Part shown: one piece after another, positions 59,365 through 64,000 of the stretch
Layout of the letters: each line of letters opens with the position of its first letter
Numbering within the stretch: position 1 is the first letter of the stretch
From: Winogradskyella schleiferi
Lineage (GTDB): Bacteria; Bacteroidota; Bacteroidia; Flavobacteriales; Flavobacteriaceae
Assembly (NCBI RefSeq): GCF_013394655.1
Contig: NZ_CP053351.1
Coordinates: forward strand, 1,550,001-1,614,000
Direction: 5' to 3'
Length of the DNA: 64,000 nt
Program-made: the position numbers and the translations under genes
The notes under the pieces: generated by a model
Told to the model about the DNA's origin: nothing
Seen by the model: only the letters and a program-made list of their open reading frames with translations
Databases searched by the model: none

Positions 59365-60036
59365 ATGCAGTCACTGTGGTTCTTTGATGACGTGAATCTT
59401 TTTAAGGTTCTATGTCCGCATAAGTTTAAGGCTTATAAAAAGGAGCATGTTTTCTGTGCTTACAAAAAGAAGGACTATATATATTTTGAAGCAGACTCGG
59501 CAAATAAAGTTTATTTAATAGAAAAAGGAAAAGTCAAAATTGGCTATTACAGTGAAGATGGGAATGAAATTGTAAAAGCAATTTTATCAAAAGGAGAATT
59601 ATTTGGCGAAAAAGCTATTTTAGGAGACGAAAAGCGTGATGAGTTTGCGCAATCTATAGATAATTCAACTTCCATTTGTCCGATTAGTGTAGATACTATG
59701 CACGATTTAATGCGTAATAATCAAACTTTTAGTCTCAAAGTTTATAAATTTATCGGGTTTAAGTTTAAAAAGTTGGAACGCAGATTACAATTGCTATTAT
59801 TTAAAGATACCAAAACACGCCTCATCGAATTTTTAGATGAACTTTGTACAGATTACGGTTATGACTGTGATAAAACTGGAGATCATATTATAAAACATCC
59901 ATTTACTCAAAAAGATATTGCTTCATTGATTGGCACTTCAAGACCAACTATAAATATTCTTCTTAACGAACTTAAAGAAGAAAATTACTTAGATTTTAAC
60001 AGAAAAGAGATAAGAATCTTAAAATCATCGGCTTAA
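59365..60036 (+). CDS. Crp/Fnr-family transcriptional regulator
   Basis: A 223-residue DNA-binding regulator. An N-terminal cyclic-nucleotide-like beta-barrel (about 30-135; IYFEADSANKVYLIEKGKVKIG, GELFGEKAILGDEKRDEFAQ) and a C-terminal Crp-type winged helix (about 150-220; FTQKDIASLIGTSRPTINILLNEL). The effector is unknown: no Fnr-like N-terminal cysteine cluster is present (Cys residues near residue 13 and 30 do not show the CxxC pattern). Many family members respond to cAMP, nitric oxide or redox. Single gene after the aconitase terminator. Confidence 0.9.
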   Translation: MQSLWFFDDVNLFKVLCPHKFKAYKKEHVFCAYKKKDYIYFEADSANKVYLIEKGKVKIGYYSEDGNEIVKAILSKGELFGEKAILGDEKRDEFAQSIDNSTSICPISVDTMHDLMRNNQTFSLKVYKFIGFKFKKLERRLQLLLFKDTKTRLIEFLDELCTDYGYDCDKTGDHIIKHPFTQKDIASLIGTSRPTINILLNELKEENYLDFNRKEIRILKSSA

Positions 60037-60106
60037 TGTTAGCTAGCTAACATTTTTTAAAATTGATAAGCTATAATTTTGAAATATAATTTTAAAATTA
60101 AAAGCA

Positions 60107-60985
60107 ATGATGAAAAAAATGATTTTAGCAGTTTTGGCATTGGTAATTTTTGCCACTTCATGCAGTAGTGATGATGACAATAGTAGTCCTACAAATTCAA
60201 ATTTAATCCTTAATCTTGATGGTTTAGAGGCTTTGGGTAATGATTTTGTTTATGAAGGATGGATTATTGTAGATGGGTCTCCAGTATCAACTGGGACATT
60301 TAGTAGTGTGGATTTTCCACAAACTTTTTCAGTAAATACAACACAATTAAATGATGCCACTACGTTTGTGTTATCTATTGAACCAGCTGTAGATACTGAT
60401 CCTGCGCCAGCTGCAACAAAAATTTTAGCTGGTGATTTTTCAGGAACTTCGGCGACAGTAAATTCAAACGGTATTGTTGGCAACTTTAGCGCTGCATCTG
60501 GAACCTATATTTTGGCAACACCTACAGATGCCGATGATACCAACGAAGATAGTGGTGTTTGGTTTTTGGACAATACTAGTGGAACTCCAATGACAGGTTT
60601 AAATTTACCAACCTTAACTGACGGTTGGAAATATGAAGGATGGGCAGTTTTGAATGGAACTCCAATTAGTACAGGAACATTTATCGATCCAGCATCCGCA
60701 GACGAGAATGCCTCAACTTCTATTTTTAAAGGTGATGCAGGAAATGGTCCTGAATATCCTGGAGAAGATTATTTACAAAATGCGCCGGCAGGAATGACGT
60801 TTCCAACCGACTTAAGAGGAGCGACGATTGTGATATCAGTGGAACCAAGTCCTGATAATAGTCCAATGCCCTTTACTTTAAAACCATTAGCACATGAGGT
60901 ACCTGGAAATGCAATGGTACATACGGCGATTTCCATGGGAACGGGACCAGTTGCAACAATTTCAGGTTCGGTAACAAGAAATTAA
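60107..60985 (+). CDS. Lipoprotein with two anti-sigma-K-like repeat domains
   Basis: A 292-residue protein with lipobox ATSC (Cys at residue 20, MMKK start or the second Met) and a Ser-rich linker. It has two copies of one domain: residues about 34-130 (NLDGLEALGNDFVYEGWIIVDG ... VLSIEPAVDTDPAPAATKIL) and about 165-285 (NLPTLTDGWKYEGWAVLNGT ... VISVEPSPDNSPMPFTL). YEGW ... G(T/S)P(V/I)STGTF and SxEP...P are the matched motifs. The pattern resembles the C-terminal domain of RskA-type anti-sigma factors, seen also in secreted proteins. Here no membrane helix or sigma partner is visible, so a regulatory role is not supported. Function unknown. A hairpin terminator follows. Confidence 0.75.
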   Translation: MMKKMILAVLALVIFATSCSSDDDNSSPTNSNLILNLDGLEALGNDFVYEGWIIVDGSPVSTGTFSSVDFPQTFSVNTTQLNDATTFVLSIEPAVDTDPAPAATKILAGDFSGTSATVNSNGIVGNFSAASGTYILATPTDADDTNEDSGVWFLDNTSGTPMTGLNLPTLTDGWKYEGWAVLNGTPISTGTFIDPASADENASTSIFKGDAGNGPEYPGEDYLQNAPAGMTFPTDLRGATIVISVEPSPDNSPMPFTLKPLAHEVPGNAMVHTAISMGTGPVATISGSVTRN

Positions 60986-61009
60986 TAGGAGTTTATATTT
61001 GTAAGATTT

Positions 61010-61041
61010 GAAGCGTAATACTAATTTTGGTGTTGCGCTTC
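61010..61041 (+). terminator. Hairpin after the two-domain lipoprotein gene
   Basis: GAAGCG...CGCTTC with additional pairing (AATAC/GTGTT region) forms a stem of at least 6 bp followed by TTTAAT, between genes 60107 and 61058. Confidence 0.55.
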
Positions 61042-61057
61042 TTTAATATCTGTATCA

Positions 61058-61636
61058 ATGAGCAAACCGAACAAGAATAGAAAGATAATATTCAATATCA
61101 TTATTATTGTGATGATAGTGGCCTTGTTTTTTCCTCAAACTAGGCGAACTATTCAAATAGGGTTGCATAAAGGCTTGAGTTATGTGAATCAATCATCACT
61201 AATCGATTTAGAAGATAGAAAATCTGTAAGTTATGCAGATTGGAAATTAAAATCGGATAGGGATGATACGATTTTAAAATTTGAAGATTCCAAAGGAAAA
61301 GTGGTGTTTATTAATTTTTGGGCAACATGGTGTCCTCCTTGTATTGCTGAAATGCCCAGTCTTCAGGAATTGTACAACGACTATAATGATAAAGTCGTAT
61401 TTCTTTTTGTCACCAAAGATGGTTTTGAAACCGTTGAGAAATTTAAAACTAAAAGAGGATTTAATTTTGAAGTTTTTAAACCCATATCCAAAACGCCAAG
61501 TGAATTAGTAACAAGTTCTATTCCCCGAACTTTTATTATAAATAAAGAAGGTAAAATTGTGGTTGACGAATCTGGTGCTGTGGACTGGAACAGTATGAAA
61601 GTCAGACAGCAATTAGATAATTTACTTTCCGAATAA
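61058..61636 (+). CDS. TlpA-like membrane-anchored thioredoxin
   Basis: A 192-residue thiol-disulfide oxidoreductase. The N-terminal membrane segment (IIFNIIIIVMIVALFFPQT, about 8-28) anchors it with the redox domain facing the periplasm. The active site is NFWATWCPPCIAEMPSLQEL, with CPPC, and the cis-proline loop is SSIPRTFIINKEG. Length and layout match TlpA/ResA proteins, which keep cytochrome c or other periplasmic cysteines reduced. A link to the ResB-ResC gene at 44196 is plausible but not shown. Convergent with crtZ. Confidence 0.9.
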   Translation: MSKPNKNRKIIFNIIIIVMIVALFFPQTRRTIQIGLHKGLSYVNQSSLIDLEDRKSVSYADWKLKSDRDDTILKFEDSKGKVVFINFWATWCPPCIAEMPSLQELYNDYNDKVVFLFVTKDGFETVEKFKTKRGFNFEVFKPISKTPSELVTSSIPRTFIINKEGKIVVDESGAVDWNSMKVRQQLDNLLSE

Positions 61637-61661
61637 ACAGATACACAGTATTGCACCTTTA

Positions 61662-62108
61662 CTATTTAAAATATTTAAAAGGTACAATAAGCATCCCAAA
61701 GTTTTCTCCTTTGTCTTTTCCCAAGTGTTTATGATGAATTTTGTGAGCACGTCTCAATCCTCTTGCGTATTTGTTATCTATATTCCGTAGCCATTTGAAG
61801 CGTTGATGTATAAATATATCATGAACCACAAAATAAGCCATGCCATAAGCTAAAATACCGAGACCGATAGGTAAGGTGTACCAAATATTTTCGTATCCCC
61901 AAAGATAGAAACAGGTCATACTAACAACGGCGTAAAAAATAAAGAACGCATCATTACGTTCAAACCAACTATCGTGGTCTTTATGATGATGATCTTTGTG
62001 TAAGCTCCACAAAAACCCATGCATAATATATTTATGAGTAAACCAGGCGTTAAATTCCATGATAAAGAAGGTGCCAAAAAAGATCAATATCCAAAATATG
62101 GTTTGCAT
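61662..62108 (-). CDS. crtZ: Beta-carotene hydroxylase CrtZ (fatty acid hydroxylase family)
   Basis: A di-iron membrane hydroxylase of 148 residues that converts beta-carotene to zeaxanthin. Histidine clusters that bind the iron pair are all present: HKYIMHG, HKDHHHKDHD, VHDIFIHQRF and HKIHHKHLGK. Membrane helices are near residues 3-22 and 55-95. It is last in the minus-strand order crtI-crtB-crtZ, 16 bp after crtB, so it is probably cotranscribed. The gene set supports zeaxanthin production; a lycopene cyclase is not in the window. Confidence 0.92.
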   Translation of the reverse strand: MQTIFWILIFFGTFFIMEFNAWFTHKYIMHGFLWSLHKDHHHKDHDSWFERNDAFFIFYAVVSMTCFYLWGYENIWYTLPIGLGILAYGMAYFVVHDIFIHQRFKWLRNIDNKYARGLRRAHKIHHKHLGKDKGENFGMLIVPFKYFK

Positions 62109-62124
62109 AATAGTGCTTTGTTTT

Positions 62125-62964
62125 TTATAGTAAATTTAATTGATATTTCACATAACTGCGAGTTAATAACTCTATTTTTCTGTAATTAGGAACCCTGATT
62201 CTAGTCGATTTAATTTGCAAGGCAGGTGTCCTTTTAAGCTTGTCCAATAATTTGCTATAATAGCGATAGGCCATAAAAACCCCAAATTTAGCTTCAATAG
62301 GTAAGCGTTTGATACCATGCAATCCTTTTTCGAAATCGGCTTCAATATCGTCTATAATGGCTTTTTTCGATTTTTCGTCTAATTGATTTAAATCCGTATT
62401 CGGAAAATAAGTTCGACTAAGGTCTTCAAAGTCCGCTTTTAAATCGCGCAAGAAATTGACTTTCTGAAAAGCGGACCCCAAACTCATCGCAGAATCTTTT
62501 AAATCTTCATATTTCTCATTATCGCCTTTTACAAAAACCTTGAGGCACATAAGTCCAACAACGTCCGCAGAGCCATAAATATAGGCTTTATATTCTTGTT
62601 CAGTCAGATAATCTGTTTTGTGAAGATCCAAACGCATACTGTTCATAAATGAATCTACTAAATGCTTATCGATCCCATAATTGTGGTAGGTGTCTTGAAA
62701 AGCATTTAAAATAGGATTTAAACTTATCTTATCTTCTAATGCAGCTTCAAGGTCATTTTCAAAATTATTGAAAAGCTTTTTTTTATCATAATCATGGAAT
62801 GTATCCACGATTTCATCGGCAAATCTTACAAAACCATAAATATTGTAAATATCTTGTCTAATGCTGTCGGATAGCATTTTGGTAGCTAGAGAGAATGAGG
62901 TACTGTAAGCGTTGGTAACTGCCTTACTACATTCTCGGGATACGTTGTCGAAAATTGATTTCAT
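62125..62964 (-). CDS. crtB: Phytoene synthase CrtB
   Basis: The head-to-head prenyl transferase that joins two geranylgeranyl diphosphates into phytoene, the first carotenoid step; 279 residues. The substrate Mg-binding aspartate motifs are in YGFVRFADEIVDTFHDYD (DExxD-type) and AFQKVNFLRDLKADFED. The N-terminal SRECSKAVTNAYSTSFSLAT matches the family start (YSTSF). Membrane-associated enzyme. It lies 25 bp downstream of crtI and 16 bp upstream of crtZ in one operon. Confidence 0.94.
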   Translation of the reverse strand: MKSIFDNVSRECSKAVTNAYSTSFSLATKMLSDSIRQDIYNIYGFVRFADEIVDTFHDYDKKKLFNNFENDLEAALEDKISLNPILNAFQDTYHNYGIDKHLVDSFMNSMRLDLHKTDYLTEQEYKAYIYGSADVVGLMCLKVFVKGDNEKYEDLKDSAMSLGSAFQKVNFLRDLKADFEDLSRTYFPNTDLNQLDEKSKKAIIDDIEADFEKGLHGIKRLPIEAKFGVFMAYRYYSKLLDKLKRTPALQIKSTRIRVPNYRKIELLTRSYVKYQLNLL

Positions 62965-62989
62965 ATTTATAATTTCTTAGCCATTAATT

Positions 62990-64000
62990 TTAATTTTTTT
63001 GAACCAGTTCAGCAACTAGTTTTCCTGAGATTAAGGCTGGCGGAACTCCAGGTCCAGGAACAGTTAACTGCCCAGTGAAATAAAGTTGATTCACTTTTTT
63101 GCTTTTTAACTTGGGTCTTAAAAAGGCGGTTTGCATTAATGTATTTGCCATGCCGTATGCATTTCCTTTGTAGGAATTGTAATCTTCAACAAAATCCTTA
63201 ACACAGTAGGATTCTTTAAAAAGGATATGTTCACGGACCTTTTGTTCGGTTCTCTTCTCGAATCTATTTATAATAATATCGAAATATTGCTGACGTAATT
63301 CAAGTGTGTCGTCTAATCCTGGTGCGATTGGAATAAGAAAAAAAGCAGTCTCACAACCTTCAGGAGCCATACTTTGATCTGTTACCGAAGGAAAGTTAAC
63401 ATAAAAAAGTGGATTTTCAGGCCATTTTGGATGATCATATATGTCTTCGGCATGCGCTTCAAAATTCGTATCAAAAAATAAGTTGTGGTGTTCAACATTT
63501 TTTAATTTCTGATCAAAACCAACATAAAAGAGTAGGGAAGAAGGAGCGAAAGTCCGGCTTTCCCAAAATTTTTCACTGTACTGTCGGTAATCCTTATCCA
63601 AAAGTGTTTCGGAATGATGATAATCTGCTCCGCTTATGATTATATCAGAATGGATAATTTTACCATTCACTATAATGCTTTTAGCGGTTTGGTTTTCTAC
63701 ATTTATTTTTTCAACATTGCTATTGGTATAGATTGAAACGCCTAAGCTTTCAGCCAAATTTTTCATGGCCTTAACAATCTCGTACATACCGCCTTTAGGA
63801 TGCCAAGTTCCTAAACCAAAGTCTGCAAAATTCATAAAACTGTAAAACGATGGCGTTTCATTTGGCTTGGCGCCTAAAAAAAGTACTGGAAATTCTAAGG
63901 TTGAAACAAGCTTTGGGTTTTTGAAATTTTTACGAACGTCAGAACTTATAGTTTTATAAAAACGATCTAATCTGGTGATGGTTTCCATTGTCACTAATTC
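62990..64000 (-). CDS. crtI: Phytoene desaturase CrtI, C-terminal part (partial)
   Basis: The visible 337 codons are the end of an FAD-dependent carotenoid desaturase, usually about 490 residues; the N-terminal FAD-binding Rossmann region lies beyond the right edge and the frame is open to base 64000. Motifs: FGLGTWHPKGGMYEIVKAM (substrate-domain start), IISGADYHHSE, and the C-terminal FAD contact segment LTVPGPGVPPALISGKLVAEL. The reaction is desaturation of phytoene to lycopene. First gene of the crtI-crtB-crtZ operon. Confidence 0.93.
   Translation of the reverse strand, partial: ELVTMETITRLDRFYKTISSDVRKNFKNPKLVSTLEFPVLFLGAKPNETPSFYSFMNFADFGLGTWHPKGGMYEIVKAMKNLAESLGVSIYTNSNVEKINVENQTAKSIIVNGKIIHSDIIISGADYHHSETLLDKDYRQYSEKFWESRTFAPSSLLFYVGFDQKLKNVEHHNLFFDTNFEAHAEDIYDHPKWPENPLFYVNFPSVTDQSMAPEGCETAFFLIPIAPGLDDTLELRQQYFDIIINRFEKRTEQKVREHILFKESYCVKDFVEDYNSYKGNAYGMANTLMQTAFLRPKLKSKKVNQLYFTGQLTVPGPGVPPALISGKLVAELVQKN

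Noticed and set aside
1..64000. Prophage or integrated plasmid
   Set aside because: S74 domains and DUF3800 can hint at phages, but there are no capsid, terminase, portal, integrase or replication genes in the window.

Overview
This 64 kb window is a chromosomal segment of a low-GC marine-type Flavobacteriaceae bacterium (Bacteroidota). The evidence is the AT-rich composition, Bacteroidota promoters of the TTTG-N19-TAnnTTTG type, type IX secretion (T9SS) sorting domains, a hybrid two-component system fused to an AraC domain, bacillithiol biosynthesis, zeaxanthin-type carotenoid genes, a ResB-ResC fusion and a ParB-less run of conserved envelope genes. I cannot name the species.

Layout. 1-3.9 kb: end of a sensor kinase, murQ with a small membrane protein, a decayed T9SS fragment, a nitroreductase and a DegT-type aminotransferase. 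4.0-19.4 kb is the most unusual region. A full-length hybrid two-component regulator (5066-7972) sits beside an internally deleted copy of itself. Downstream is a family of secreted repeat proteins: 17-residue NTTG-type repeats, 14-residue YadA-head-like repeats, two S74 self-cleaving chaperone domains, and a lipoprotein. Five promoters here share one architecture: GTTACA-like half-sites 21 bp apart, the proximal one starting exactly 36 bp before a TAnnTTTG box. I infer these are the regulator's binding sites. 19.6-21.2 kb: a T9SS-exported family 16 glucanase.

21-33 kb is mostly housekeeping on the minus strand: ribBA (second domain degenerate), lptF/G-type permease, lolA, ftsK, an M15 carboxypeptidase, dgkA, tpx and pheT. 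33-34.4 kb has a thioredoxin-fold lipoprotein. 34.5-36.3 kb and 54.3-56.2 kb are two small arrays of orphan genes. Each gene is bracketed by its own 9-10 bp inverted repeat (GTT... / ...AAC), and the genes within an array are separated by a related palindromic element. This resembles integron gene cassettes without a visible integrase. Two of the four genes are frameshifted.

36.4-53 kb: corA-mscS, maf, a UbiA prenyltransferase, kdsC, a DUF2520 protein, a truncated globin, mscL, the ResB/ResC cytochrome c assembly fusion, a Cys/Met PLP enzyme, pckA and an SLC13-type transporter. 53.4-64 kb: bshB1 with a decayed second copy of its 3' end at 56.4 kb, tRNA-His, aconitase, a Crp/Fnr regulator, a two-domain lipoprotein, a TlpA-like protein, and a crtI-crtB-crtZ carotenoid operon running off the right edge.
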